64,000 bases of DNA. Source: Ectocarpus siliculosus. Taxonomy: Eukaryota > Sar > Phaeophyceae > Ectocarpales > Ectocarpaceae. The translations under genes and the position numbers were made by a program. Shown piece by piece: positions 11,025 through 24,344 of the stretch. Each line of letters begins with the position of its first letter. Within the stretch, counting starts at the first letter, position 1. Location of the stretch: the NCBI GenBank assembly GCA_000310025.1, contig FN649748.1, forward strand, positions 3,759,740-3,823,739, written 5' to 3'. Below the pieces are notes generated by a model. That model was not told the DNA's origin. It worked only from the letters and a program-made list of their open reading frames with translations, and did no database searches.

Positions 11025-11349
11025 CTAAACCGCCCAAGGGGCACCCATGGGCAGCCCTGAACAGCCCACTAAGTGCCCACCGCGGGCACTTCAACCTAGG
11101 ACTCGCCACCGGTATATCAACCTAGAACTTCGCCACCCAGCGCCAACCTACAGCAGTAGCACGTATCGTGTGGGCTTGCGGTTAGGGTTAGGGTTAGTGT
11201 TAGGGTTATTAGCCATTATATGCCCGTTCCAGAGCAGATAAGCTATTGTTTAGGAGTACACTGGTTCCGGTTGAAGGGCACCCATTGGCCGCTGCTGCCC
11301 ACGGACTGCCCACGGGCTTGCCCGTGGGCATTCCCTATGGGCGGTTTAG
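11025..11349. mobile_element. TIR element (MITE candidate) carrying telomere-type repeats
   Basis: A perfect 12-bp inverted repeat, CTAAACCGCCCA (11025-11036) and TGGGCGGTTTAG (11338-11349), bounds 325 bp. The interior is rich in GGGCACCCA and GCCCACGGG palindromic motifs, and at about 11176-11210 it holds three exact and one variant TTAGGG units. No clear target duplication is visible. It may be a MITE-like element or a telomere-derived insertion. Confidence 0.45.
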
Positions 11350-14300
11350 AATGTGTGGGAGACCCTACCAGCGACGAATACTGTTTCGGCAGCTTCTTTT
11401 GACGAGAGATGGCTCCAACGCCCCAGTCGCTCTGTTTGTGTCCTACAGAGTGATAGTGATATGTAGAGCTTTGGGAATCGGTCCAGGAGGTAGGTGTGGA
11501 ATCTTAGGCAACCCAACTAAGAAGGTCAACCGGGCACACAGAGAAAGCAAAACGTCACATAGTCTACATCAGGCAGTGTCATGGACACTTTTGGATTGTT
11601 CTGTGGACTGCGACGACTGCGGTTTCGGTTCCCGGCACATGGAATCACCAAAAATCATGTTTTCCTTCTCCTGGGGGGTGTTCGTCCTGGTGCCCCTGTG
11701 CGAACCAGCTGGTGGTGCGAACGTTGCAAACATGTATAGCATTCCCAGAGTGAGCAGTGGGGTTGGACTGTGGGTGCTTGCACTACAGCAGCAGTAGACT
11801 ACATGTACTTGTACACTGGCAAATTCACGAATTATCAATTTTCCACGATCCCTTGATTGGCCAAAAAACATGTATCTGCCATGAACAGGTGTTTACCTAC
11901 CAAAGTATGGTCGTGTGGTCGTTTCGTTTGTGGTTGCTCGTTGCTCGTCCTGTGCCCGAAATTCGTTGCGCCGCTCCATAGGTACAATATCCCATCGTCA
12001 CACAATAAAATCCGTAGTCCTGCCTCACGGGCGTGATCATCCTTGCTTGCGAGATATATCTAACGGTCTCCGTGTTTTCTGCCACGCGGGGGTGCCCGCC
12101 CTTTAGTCTACTGCTGTAGATTCCGTTTACTACTGCATGTAAATCAGAGAGCGAGGACGGCATGTTTTGAAACTGAGGTGAACACAAACAACCCTTCATG
12201 GGCGGATATCCACAGGGACGGACAGCAGTTTGTCCTTGGCTCTTGCGGCGGGCGGCAGGAGAACGTTTTCATACTTTTTAATCTACGAAATCCCTGCTGG
12301 CAGTACTCGCACACCGAGCACAGAGGTTCTGCACAGACTGCTGCACACCGCATACACGTACGCGCGGGTTGAACATCCTGTCGGGGCCAAGTGTCGGGGC
12401 CAAATCAAGAGAGGACTCATAAAACCCGCCAGGATATTTGACTCTTTCCGGTTGGTGTGCTGTACCGTGTGCACAGAAATTTCCACCCGTCCGGTACATC
12501 TCTCTCCACCTCTCTCTCTCTCTCTCTGACTCTCTCGATACACCCGAAGTCCTGTGCACACATCTTTCTGCCGGACAGCTGCTAGAATACTGCTGTAGCT
12601 CTCAGCGCCGCCTGGCCTAGCCCTTGGATTTCATACCCTGGACAAGACAAGAGGTGAGCACTATGAGAAGCCCGTTGCCTGTGACCCGGATCTTTGCAAC
12701 TGCTTTGACGTATCTCTCTCGGCACGCACCTCTGGCAGGGACATGCATGGTGGTGATGAATAAATTGAATGGCTTTGCGAAAATGCTGCCGGTCCGCTTT
12801 GTTCGTGTGCCCTTTGTCATCATGTGCAGGCACACGCGAGGAGTTGACCGGTAGCGTATGCAGTGGAATCTGTCCATGAGTGCCCTCCTTCTCAACCACA
12901 CCGCATACATACATGAACGCACGTACGTGCAACAGCTGAGCCGACGGTGTTGTTGGTCCCATCAACGGCACACTCGGTTGTACTCGCCAAGAGGCACAAG
13001 AGGCCCTCGTCTCCCATCTGGCTGCCCCGCCTCTGGTACATTTCATATTCTGCTCATGGAAGCAATGTCCGGCCCGCGTTTACCACTGCACGCCCTCCCT
13101 CTCGAGCTATATCAACGCTGGTGGTGAACGCGAATGTTGCCCCATTCGTATGGGCTGGCTCCGTGTATAATTGAACCACCTCCTCCATCCGCCTCGCAGC
13201 AGGGCCAAAAAAATCTTTTTCTCGGGTCACGTGTTGTTGATATGAAGGCAGATTGTAGCCACACTGCTGCTTTGGTGTGTACTGAGAAAAGTCCGCTGCT
13301 GGAGCCTGCCTGCTGACGGTGTTGGGTGTGTCTCCGTTATGATGGCAGACGGGCAGAGAAGGAGATGCCCACAGCAATGGACAGAGTCCGCTGTCTCCGC
13401 CCCCTGTGGTGGATCGCAACAATCGTTCCATATTTTGCCCTGTTGGGGTCGGTCGGTCGGTGTCTTCTACCCGCAAGAAAAAAAACTCTTCGTGTTTTGC
13501 GAACCCCAACCTAGAGTTTTGCACCATACATTTCGATACCGTCTCACCCAAGGGACGCACGCGAAAACAACCATTGTGTGTTGCCCGCACAGAACCTAGG
13601 TGTGATATTCTCGAATTGGTGAACCGGGTACTACCGGGGGCGGCGTGTTGTTGGCTCGTTGTTCTTTCTTGTGCGCGCGGGAGAAGTTTTGGCGGTTTTC
13701 TTCTTCTCACTACACACGAGCAAGCTGCTGCCTCTCAGCTGCTAAATAGCCGAATGTGGCTCCTTGATGCGGAAGTGTGGTATTTTCGTACGTTCACGGT
13801 TTTTCGCGAAAGAAAGCTGTTGATTACCCCCCGACCGTTTGACGAAAGATCCGTGTCGAGTGTATACAATACATGACGCCGGGTCCCGTAGGCTCTTGCT
13901 GCCCACCAGCTCGTGTAGGTCTTGAAGCCACGGGTATCTATGCAGCGAACGGAGCGACGTCAGTGACATCGACCCGTTGCATGGATGAAATCAACTGACT
14001 TTTTCCTTTTTGCAGGGATTTCACCCAAAACACACACGAACGTCCTTGTAATCAATTCTTTTCTACCGAAGGAGGGGCGGGGCAGAAGGGAAAATGAATC
14101 CAACGGGTTTCGTGTGTCCGTGGTTGTCTCCAATGCCTCTCTTCCACTGCACGTTGATGCCAGTGTTGTTATGTACATGGTTTGTGTTGTCTCTTCTCTC
14201 CCGATGGGGTCTTCATGCCGTCACGGGCTGTTGTGTCACTTGGAGGACAACAACAGCGGTGGGCCCATGGGAGATCGGGCTAATGTTTCTCAGAAAAGCG

Positions 14301-15366
14301 CCATTTTGGCCACGCACTACAAGTACTGTCTGTATCTACGTGTGTAACATTTTCTACTGCTTGATGATGACCGCAGAATTCATATCAAATTCGATATCTT
14401 CGTAGCTATGATGCATACCTCTTTGCTACGTTGCATGCATGACCGCAACAAGTTTCCCTGCGCCGGAGTCGATGCTGCGTGCCATTGCCATGTGGAGAGG
14501 CTGTTAGCAATTCGGACCGCGCAACTCGCCTTTTTGCCAACCCAAATCGAATAGACTGGTCAACGCTTACGGTCGGTGCGGCCCAGTGCGTTGATTTGAT
14601 GTAACCCGCTCCGTTGTCCATGATCAGGTCGCGCGGATTCCGGCAAACGTTGTATCTATCCACGACACCCACACATCGGCACCCATGTGCTGAACGTATG
14701 TATCTGTGTACCCATGGCTGCTGTGCCTTTTGTGTTTGTGCCCTTGAACTGGCGCACGCGAGTCGTACATACCACCCATCAGAAGTATGTATACCCAGTC
14801 AAGGGGGTGAGAAAGTTGAGGCCGTCGTACTATTGTACTACTGCTGTACCAGGTACGTCATTACAGCAGTGAAGTATACTTTGCATCGAATGCAATGCGT
14901 AGTTTCTTCTGGCCCCACGTCACCACTCACCACTTTTTGTGGCCGCATACTGAAGAGGAAGTCTAGGTTCGTTAGCCCAAACACGCAGTAATACCATATG
15001 CGTATAAAGTTCGAACAGGTTGTTCCTCTGTAATTGAATGATTTCTCGTGGTCGTTCAACCGCCCGAATCATCCATTTTTCCGTTCCCAACCGTTATTTT
15101 TGGCCGTCACCGTACCGAACTTTCTTGTAACACGAGCTGCTGCCGCAAGACACGCACCGACGGACAAACTCATGCGGTAAGCTTCGTTTGGGCTCAAGTT
15201 ACCTCGACCCGCGGCCGCCCTGTGCTTGACGCTGCCATCCCGTCCATATTTGGATTACTCTTTTTTCCCATCCATCCGCCTTGCACTCTCATTGAAACGT
15301 TTCGCCTCCACCGGTTTTCCACGTCAAATACATCGTCGGCAGGTTCGTGAAACGACCACAACAAGA
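11350..15366. other. No gene supported
   Basis: This is the long intergenic stretch upstream of the epimerase gene. A CT microsatellite lies at 12508-12535. Several open frames of 100-218 codons exist on both strands, without domains or coherent splice structure. The region just 5' of 15367 (15040-15366) is pyrimidine-rich with CGTTTCGCC motifs and probably contains the epimerase promoter and 5' UTR. No TATA box is obvious. Confidence 0.45.
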
Positions 15367-18300
15367 ATGTCTCCGAAGGCTTTGAGGTGCGTGACCCTGG
15401 CGGCCCTCCTAGGCCTGGCCATCCACGCCGACACGGCCACAGCAGCCACGAGATTAAACCCCAGTTCCGACAGCAGCTCCGACGACAGCAGCTCCGACAG
15501 CAACGATGCTACCGCGCCGACGCCGGTGCCGGCCATGCACGTCTCGAGCGCACCAACGTCCGCCGCCCGCGAAATGACAACACCTTCCCCGGCGGCGATG
15601 ATTGCCTTCACCGCCGCGCCTACCATGCTCATGATGCCCGCTGGCAACGGCACCGCGTTCAACGGTACCGACACCCCTTCCCCGAACACGCCCATCCCCA
15701 AGCCGGAGTGCAACAGCACCCAGGCGGTGAGCATCCGCTACTCGGCAACGACAGGACGGCTCTACCTCGAGGCTGGCGTGGAAGGGGAGCGCGGCGGCTG
15801 CGTTACCGTGGAGCAGATCTGGGAGGCTCGCGGGGGGGGCACCACGGTGAGAAATGATGAGTTTGCGGTGGTGCTTGTACTGCTTGAGGGCGGTGTGCCT
15901 GCGGAAAACTGTTGAATCTCTGTCTGTCTGTCTCTTCTCGTTCTAGTCGAAGAAAACGTCGAAATTCTTCCGTACACACCTTGTCAAGTTGACAACGACT
16001 GCTATTTATTTATTTGCACTGCTGTTGGTTGTCTGTTTTGAGTGTTGACAATTTGTGTATTTTGTTTGTTTCTCCTCTCTTGTGCATCGACTGGTGGACC
16101 ATTGGACAGCGTCCATCGTACCGATTTGCTCTCCTCTCGATGGCTTCCGAAACTTAAACTTGTCCATCCTCGCAACTACATGGGGTTGTGTAACGAATGC
16201 CCAAGCCAATGGGGCCTGGTTCGGGCCAAAGCCCGTGTGGATGTCGCCCCCAACATGCGCCAGATTTACCTGAATAATGATAAGGTCACCCTCGATATGA
16301 CAGTACGGCTGTGCGCATGGAGCTGGCTTTGTGTATGCATACGGGCGGCAACTCGTGGTCTCTTTTCGTTCGGCTATACTTGGGGGTCAACCGGTGGTCG
16401 GAGAGTACAATTCTTCACTAGTACTGCGTGCGTGATGCTCGTGTTACTGTTCTCGCCTCCGTGGGAATATGTGTGGCCCTCCCGTAGTGTCTGTCTAGAG
16501 CGAAGCAAGTACGGAAGGAGCAACGTATCGCCCGTCCGTTGAATTCTGCTTCGTTGAACTATGTGTTTCGTTTCTCCTTCCACCGCGTTTAGCCTTGTCT
16601 TACATCCGTAGTACTGTTGAACATCAGCCATCTGATATCTTGGGGCCCTCGCCTTGTGTCCGCCACGTGCGCCTCACGTTAATCGTGAATCCCTACAGAC
16701 CGGTGCTAAGGCTCCTCTTTACGCCGTCGACCCTGTATCGGGTGAGTACAGCGACGTCATCACCGGAACCTGGCTGCTCGAGGAAGACCTCTACGTTGAA
16801 GATGGCATCACCCTCAAGGTCGGCTACAGATATTATTTTTTTGCTATCATCCTGGCCGGTGTGCTTGACGTCACCTGTAGTATTTTCTCTGTCCTGCCGG
16901 TATTGGCTAGACTTAGATCTCTGTTTGTTTGTGCTGTGCATCATGCACGGCCGGTGTTTCTTTCGTGTGTATTCGTCCAATGGTTTGTCTCCTCACGTCA
17001 AGGGCGACGTTGGCAATTGTTTTTCCTCAGATTGGCGTGTACGGTGGACCGTGCTGTGTACCCTGCATGGCTAAGAGCGGATGATATGTTCCTTTGTGCT
17101 CTGAAAGATTGGCCGCACTGCCCACACTAATTTTTGGGGTGTAGGATGGCAGCATATCACCTCCCTTTTGGTCATGACGCCCTTTGGGTTAGGCGGGTGT
17201 AGGATGGCAGCATATCACCTCCCTTTTGGTCACGACGCCCTTTTCCAACTTTGTCTCTCTGTCCGACCTGTCATCCACTCGAGAGTAGACAGGGATGTTT
17301 TGATGGAAAGGAGTAGTATGTGGTCGCGTAGCCGTCGCCATGGCAAATCAAATCCTCGAGCTTGTCGCTTCCGCCAACATTTGAGGCCAAGTATGACATG
17401 ATGATTGTTTACTTGAACACAACCTGCGGAGAGATTCATTCCTGTTTTGAAGAGTTTTCTGTGATAGACAAGACGTCGATATGACGATGGAGTAAGGACC
17501 AAGACCTAAACTACCTGGTTGTGGTGTGCGTGAGTACGACATTGAATGAGGAGATGTCCGACGTTAGTTTTTTTTTGGTGCATGTGACACTCAAAAATCG
17601 TTTTTCTTCCCCTTCTTCGATACTGCACCACCGCAGGTTTGGGGTAACGGGTCAGGGGGCTACGCGGACGAGCTGCGGCTTAAGAGCACCCCCCCGACCG
17701 AAGACGGAGGGAACGGAACCTACATCAACCTTCGCGCCCACGGCGGGAGCCTCGACTTCGAGCACACCAAGGTGATTTACTGCCGCCTGAATCGCAACGC
17801 GTCCGTTGCGCTACTGTACTGTGACGAAATTTCCTGTGCTATTCGGCTCCGTGTTGTCGCTCAGGTGGTTAGGCCGGTGAAGTACAGGCCCCGGGAGTGA
17901 GCGGTGTGTATACGGTTCCATGAGTTCTGTTCCGCGCTTCGCAGAAATCATTATTGCTTGACTGCCGTGGGCTTTAATTTCTCCTTTTGCTTTCGCTTGT
18001 ACGGCGGTTACCAATGTTCCCGCGTCGATTTCCTTGAATCGATAGACTATTATAATTCATCCAATAACAGCAGACTGACTGAGAGGTCAAACGACTTATG
18101 TAGCGTATCGATCGTCTTGCTCTCGCTACCGTACGTAAGCCAGTACCGTACGTAAGCCGGCACTGCTGCTTTGCCTACCGCTAATGTCGCCTGAATCCGC
18201 CCCCCGCAGGTTTTCGGGTGGGACACTACCAACAACTCGTACGACATGGATGAAACTGACGGACGCAGCTACATCAGCGCCGTCTCCGAGATCGTGTTGG

Positions 18301-21300
18301 ACCCTACCCAGACCTGCGAGGGAAACGCCAAGAACACCATGGGCGAGGCGCGCATGGTGAGTGCTACTGTACCGTTCTGTTTGGAAATATAGGGAACATT
18401 AGTATACCGTATATGACACTAGAAAACACACCCCGGTGATAACATTTTGGAGTTTGTAAATATTATCACCGGGTGTGTTATCTTGTTAGTGCAGCTCGCA
18501 GGGGCCCCTAAGGGTGTGTGATAAAACAGGGTGTGTGATAGCGCGTCCGAACACCCACAGCGTGTGTTTGGGGTGTGATAAATAAGGGTGTGTGATAGCA
18601 CGTCCGAACAGCCACAGCGTGTGCTTTGGGGTGTGATAAATGAGGGGGTGTGATAGCCATGCCTGCACGTACACGTGTAGTGTAGGGACCTACCTATAGG
18701 GGCGTGGAAAAACAAAGGGGCTCAACCGAGGTGACGAAACTCCTGAGCACATGACCTCGGCGATAGCTCAACCCTCTGCCTGCACGTTCATGTTGTTGGG
18801 GGTCTCCATGCGGGGTGTTTCCCCTCACACAGCTGACGTGGTTGTGTGTGTGATTGCCCAGGGCAGATGCTGTCACCCCGGTGATAAAGAAGGAGGGGTC
18901 CCGTGACTATATGCGGCGTAACTAAAAATATCACTGGGGTGTGTTATCTCATGTACCCCTGGTGATAAATCGATGGTTTGTCAGAAGCGCCCAAAACTAT
19001 CACTGGGGTGTCGTATTCTGTGGGGGGTGTGCTTTCTTATGTAGGTGTGTTATCTTGTGTCATATACGGTATTCATTTCACCCTTGTATGCGAATGGTCG
19101 CTGTGTGCTGAAACAGAGAAAGGTGGTGTGTAGCAAGCAGGCCATGTGCGGCCGGTGGTAGTCGTGTGCAAGCACGACCTCCTACCGTAAAGAAAGAAAC
19201 GTCGAACTCGGGGCAGAGGCTATTTTGTTTCTTTTTGTTTCGTGGTCGCCGCCGTCGAGCCAAGCTTATTATATTGACTTCAGTGTAGTATCCATCGCTG
19301 AGCTATCATCCTGGTTCTTCTTAGTCCTGTTTTCTCAACTTTCGGAAAATTCAAGCCTCTGTGTCTCAACGGAACTTTTCTCTCATTGCGACCCCGTTCG
19401 TACTACTCTGGTTGCAAAGTTGAGTATTCCCCCAACATGGTTTTCCGCCCTACCAAGATGGAACTGCTAAAAAGCGCTCCCAATGTCGATTTTGACGATA
19501 TTTTCTCTCTCCCCTCCCCCCCCCCTCCTGTTCTGGCTTGCTTTTTCCAGGACATCGTTAACTCTGAGATGGGCTACATGGGCTTCCACGACAGCGAGAG
19601 CTACGGACTCACTTGGAAGGTCGGACTTTTTTCTTTTTCCCGTGCGTCGCCCTAGTTGGCTTGTTAATGAGATATGGTGACTTTGCATGCCGGTGGCATG
19701 ACGCTGACGCGATTGATGTAGCATGACACTGACGCGATTGATAAGTAAACATCAACAACATGTTCTTTCTTTCTTTTCTTCTATTGTTTGTTGCAGGTGC
19801 GAGGGTTCTGCAAGGACAAGTCCAACCCGGAGGTCTTCGACCAGGTGAACGTGTACGGCAATATCTACGACTCCGAGCTGCACCACATGAACTTCGCCGT
19901 ATACACGTACGGGCACCAGCAGGGCGACTGGCGCCGCAACACCGTACACTCCAACTCCGGCTATGGTGAGGAAAGAAGGATGGAACGGACCCGCGATCGA
20001 TCGATCGCTTTGTGCGTGCTTCTGCGAGCAGCGCGCTGGTGCATTGGTTGATGGTTATGTGCTTGACGTCCGGCTAAGCCGCGATTGGTTAAATTTACTG
20101 AGCTTGCTAAGGTAGGTTGATGTCGTTGTTCTTGTTGGTTTTCGAGCACAAGAACTTGGGTCCTCCCAGATCGTATTATCGCACGAGCAAACTCGTTGGC
20201 AGGTCGTGCATCGTATTTGTCGTATCTGTGGCTGCTGTTGTCTAAGATAAACTTGGGGGGAGTGTACGTCTGCCGACCAACCCGTTTAAGAGATCAAATG
20301 CTTCGGCTAAGGTTCATTTGTGCGGCACTGTTGGTGGTTCGGGTTGTTCGCCGTCGTTGGGTATGGGTGTCCTGAGAGCAATATGACCAGTGACAGTCAT
20401 TAACCCCACGTGTATGTGATGAGTGAGCGATGGTGTGTCGACTGTGGATTGTGGATTTTTTTCTGACCCTACTTGCCACACATCCGTTCGTGATGTGTTC
20501 TGTGTCGGTGCGACTGCGCAGGGTACGACCCCCACGACGACTCCGACTTCTTGACGATCCACGACAACGTCGTGTACGACAACAACTGGCACGGCATCAT
20601 CGCCTCCAAGCGGTGCAACAACGTGTCCATCCAGGTCCGGTGCCGCGTGAAAAAACGCCTGCTCACATTTTTGGTTCTTTTTCGACGCAACAGTCCCGGG
20701 CCGCGTCAATCATGGCTGTTTAATTTTGTGTTCCTCTTCCATTTCACGGCAGTGCTGTACCGCGTCAATGCCTTACTACACGAAAGAGCGTTATTCCCTT
20801 TCGATTGTTGACGGATTCGTGCAAGGTGAACGGCCCCCTTCTTTCATGTTTGTGTCCTCGATGCGACCATGCCGTAGACTAACACGCTTCCGATCCGAAA
20901 TCGCCGGACTTGCTTGCGTGACGCGTGTTCGCCTGCAGGGCAACATCGTGTACGGCGGAAACGACACCTCAGCGGGGATCTTCCTTCACCGCAGCAGCGA
21001 CTACGCCGTCGTCAAGGGTAAGCGTCGAACATCCTGCCGCTGTGCTGGCTGAATAACAAGTGTTTTTGCATCCTGCAGTACTGCTGTAGGGCCTTGACCT
21101 TGGTGTCGGGTGTTTCTATGTTGAGGAGGCCTTGCGCTTTTCTTGTGGCGATGCCGGCTTCGCCATTTGCCGGTTCTCGTGCTGTGGTGAGCACGGAGCG
21201 GGTGGAGGCAGAACTGCTGTTGCGACGAAATTGCGACTGTCACGAGCGAGCGCACCTCGCGAAAGCCTAAATTTCGCCTCCCTTCATTCTATTATTAATA

Positions 21301-22415
21301 TTTTTTTCTGTTTTCGCGGGTTAGATTTCCGTCAATGGCTGTGGCCTAGAGGCGTCAATTCATAGTGTATCTAGTGCGCGATCGGATGCGGGCGTTTTTG
21401 GCAGAAGATTGTCGAATTGAACCTCCTGCCCGTGGTTCTAATTGCTAGCACTTCGACGACTCCACCTCTCGCCCAGACAACCACTGCTACGGCAACGGCG
21501 ACGCTGGCATGGCCATGCTGGAGTCCTCCAACGCCGAGATCTCCGGCAACATCTTCGAGGGGAACAAGTACGGCATCCGCATGTCCGTGGGCTGCCGCGA
21601 CAACTTCGTTTCCAACAACACCATGACCAACACCTCGCAGTGAGTCAATCGGTTGAGTCATAAGGGTGCCATTGTAGAAGGCATACCACGTACAATGACC
21701 TGGCCATTCGAGACAATGCCACAGTCGAAGGAGGCGCGTTGAAAGTCGTTGCGGCGAGTGGGGAGGAAACCTGTCTTTTCGGTCTTTGCGCCACGGGGTG
21801 GTACAGCAGTATCTCGGCAACCCACGTGTGTTTGTCGCGTGCAGGTTGGGTTGGCTGTACGGGTGGTCGTGGATTTTTCTACTTGCTCGACATGGCACGC
21901 TCTCTCTTCGAGTCAAAGGCACTCTAGGCCCTCTGCCAAGAGTTCGTTGACCATCAGCTGCACGTTTGAATATATTTCGGAGATTAGGGTTCAATTCCTT
22001 GCCGCGAAGATATGACGCCGTCCATCCATCCCTCCTTCCCTCCGTAATGGCTGCATTTTTTTTACGTTTTTGTTGTTGTTGTTGTTGCGGCATACATTAT
22101 TCGTCCAGGTACGCCATTTACACGTACCAAGGCTCGGACCCCGCCGAGGTGCAGCCCACGGGCCGTTCCCAGGACAACATCTTCGACTCCAACACCGTCG
22201 TCGGCGGCCCGCAAGCCATCAAGCTGAAGGAGTCTGACGGCACCAGGATCACCAACAACGTCTTCTACGAGCCCGGGCTCGTGGAGTTTTCCAACACCAC
22301 CGAGAACGTTGTGACGGGCAACGTCGGCCTCGAGGACGCCACGGAGGTTGAGCTGGTCGAGCCCGCCTGCTTCGCGGAGACTGACGAGGCCTCCCTTGCC
22401 GAATACTCCTGCTAA
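15367..22415 (+). CDS. Secreted mannuronan C5-epimerase (10 exons)
   Basis: It converts D-mannuronate to L-guluronate within alginate, in the cell wall or secretory route. Exons: 15367-15846, 16699-16818, 17637-17771, 18210-18356, 19551-19619, 19797-19965, 20522-20634, 20939-21017, 21477-21639, 22109-22415. All junctions are GT-AG and phase-consistent, giving 593 residues. Residues 1-26 are a signal peptide (LAALLGLAIHADTATA), followed by a Ser/Thr/Pro-rich linker to about 115. From about 300 on, the protein is a right-handed beta-helix: GYMGFHDSESYGLTW resembles the AlgG-type entry strand, and YDPHDDSD holds the DPHD catalytic motif (residues 376-379). Later come AGIFLHRSSDYAVVK and GNIFEGNKYGIRMSVG, typical of the family. 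The exon 9 start was chosen because it alone restores phase (VVK-D-NHCYGNGD). Many N-x-S/T sites are present. Confidence in family is high; catalytic activity is inferred. Confidence 0.93.
17137..17244 (+). repeat. Two-copy tandem repeat in epimerase intron 2
   Basis: A block of about 48 bp beginning GGGTGTAGGATGGCAGCATA occurs at 17137 and again at 17195 (period 58) with one visible substitution. It is intronic and non-coding. Confidence 0.85.
18404..19072. mobile_element. 669-bp TIR element inside epimerase intron 4
   Basis: A perfect 16-bp inverted repeat, ATACCGTATATGACAC (18404-18419) and its complement (19057-19072), bounds the element. If the outer AT/TA is read as target, the duplication is TA. 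The interior repeats CACCCCGGTGATAAC and GGGGTGTGATAA motifs many times in both orientations, so much of it can self-pair. No transposase is encoded. The TA target and short TIR fit a Tc1/mariner-like MITE (inference). Both epimerase splice sites of this intron lie outside it, so the gene tolerates it. Confidence 0.75.
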
Positions 22416-24344
22416 CGCTAACGCTGTAACGCTAACGTGTTATGCGAGTAGATTACACCTCCTGATGGTTGAAGTAGACGTCTGTCTTAGAAATAAGAAC
22501 CACGCGGCGGCGTGTGGTGTAGGTGAAAGCTGTTTTTGTTTCGAGATGAACATCCTTGTGCCGGTTGCTTGCTGCCAGCGGAAAGTCTTTCGGCGGCACG
22601 CGCACGCGGTCCCTGGTTTTCTCGAGCGAGGCACAGTGTTATAATGGATTCTTGGTTGCCTAGTAAACTGAGACCGTGCGTGCTTACCGGGGGCAGTCTC
22701 ACGCTTGCGGCAGCAGCAGCAGGAGGGTAGACAGCGTACGAAAGAGAGAAGGGAGTTACGCAAAGATGTCGCGGGCCGTTCTCCACAGCCGAGCAGAACG
22801 CCCCGCGTGCAGGACTCCCCAGGTGCTTGATCGCCTTGCTCTGGCGCGACGTCATCTGTGCATTTTTTGCCCGATTCTTGCAAAGATTGGCGGGCTTTGA
22901 TAAGTTCGTCACTGGAGATTCAGTCACAGGTATGTGTCCTTGGGCAACGCTCGTGTGCGATGACAGTGTGCGTGAATCCATGGTGACTCGAGTCGGGGGT
23001 GCTTTGCGAAGACGTGTTTAAGTAGTAATTGTTTGTCTCAAGGAGCGTTGGAAGCTCGAGCGGGATGCGGAAAGGGGAGACGCCGATGGCTCGACGTGTC
23101 TGTGGCGGTACCCCCCTAACCACCGGGTTTGAGGTTTTGGCGCGGAGCCCCCAACGTGCTTCGGAGAGACTTAGTTGTAATCTTTGGCATGGTGGCGCCG
23201 ATGGTTCACTCATATCCTTGTGACACGGGAGGACACAGTTAAAAGAAAGCTCTGTTGTTTTCGCGTACCCGTTGGCTTCGCCCCCAATAGTTGGGAGTTT
23301 TCCTCGTCCGGCGTGTTCCGAGAGGTGTCGATCGGGTATCGCATGATGGAGTAGGGTTGTGCTTGCTTGCGGCGGACATCGCCGCCTAGAGTTTGCTGGC
23401 ACGGGCCCATATTTGTGTGTAGAGTACACTGATCGTGCTTGATCAAAAGCAAAAGAGGAAAGGCGTTTTGAGTTTTCTCGGCGTTTTGAGTTTTCTGCGT
23501 TGGGTGCGAGCGGATAATCAAGGCGATAATAGGCAGAACACCACCACGCCCTACTAGATGATACAGGCGTATTTTGACCTGCTTGCGTCGTTCCCTTGAC
23601 GAACGTACTTTTTTTTCATACCATGAGTGTACCATGGACGTACGGTTCAGGTAGTTGAGTAGATAGTGGGAGATGACCCACCACTGTGGTGTTTGATACA
23701 GGCCGCGAGGCAACTGGATCTATGTAGTAGCAGGGTCGAAATCCTTTCTTGTGTTCTTTGCGCACGGACGGCAGCGAGCTAGGTGAAGTCTTTGTTTGGG
23801 CGTCGTGTAGGACATGCCGGGGAGTGCGATATTTCTGTACTCTACCTTTCTGTTGTATTTGCGCGCTTGAGCAGACAGGTGTGGCGATTCCATGGCGTTG
23901 AGCAGGAAAAAGCTGTTGCGCGGTGTTGGCTGACTTGCTTTCATCCACTGTAATTTTGTAGGCTTTGGATTGCTTGCTTTGCTTGAAAGGCCGCCGGCAC
24001 TTTTGGGCCGCGTTTTGGGTTGGGCCAGGGGAGAGCAAGCAACTCGCCGAAACCTTCCCTGTGCTCATATGCTTCTCCCGAAGTGTAGTTCTGTGTGACG
24101 TGACGGTTGGGTATTAAATAGTCCCCTGTATGGTTGCAGCCAGAGGTGGTTTTGTTCCACTTCATCACGATGTCTACACACGAGTTCGGAAAACACGATT
24201 GATGACGTATGTGCTTGGGTTTGAGGCTTCAGGCGTGGGGTGCATTTTGTTGTAAATGTGTCCGTTTTTTCTCTGTGTAGGGTCGTTCGGCCCCCTTCAT
24301 GTGACATACTTTGATATTGACAATATCGCTACAGTACTGGGCCC
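22416..24344. other. No gene supported (epimerase 3' flank)
   Basis: Directly after the stop there is a short GCTAACGCTAAC repeat (22412-22437). The rest has open frames on both strands without domains. A direct repeat GGCGTTTTGAGTTTTCT occurs twice at about 23462-23496. Confidence 0.5.

Noticed and set aside
15387-15857. Alternative plus-strand frame of 156 codons over epimerase exon 1
   Set aside because: It is a shadow of the GC-rich coding exon; the signal peptide and splice phase support the other frame.
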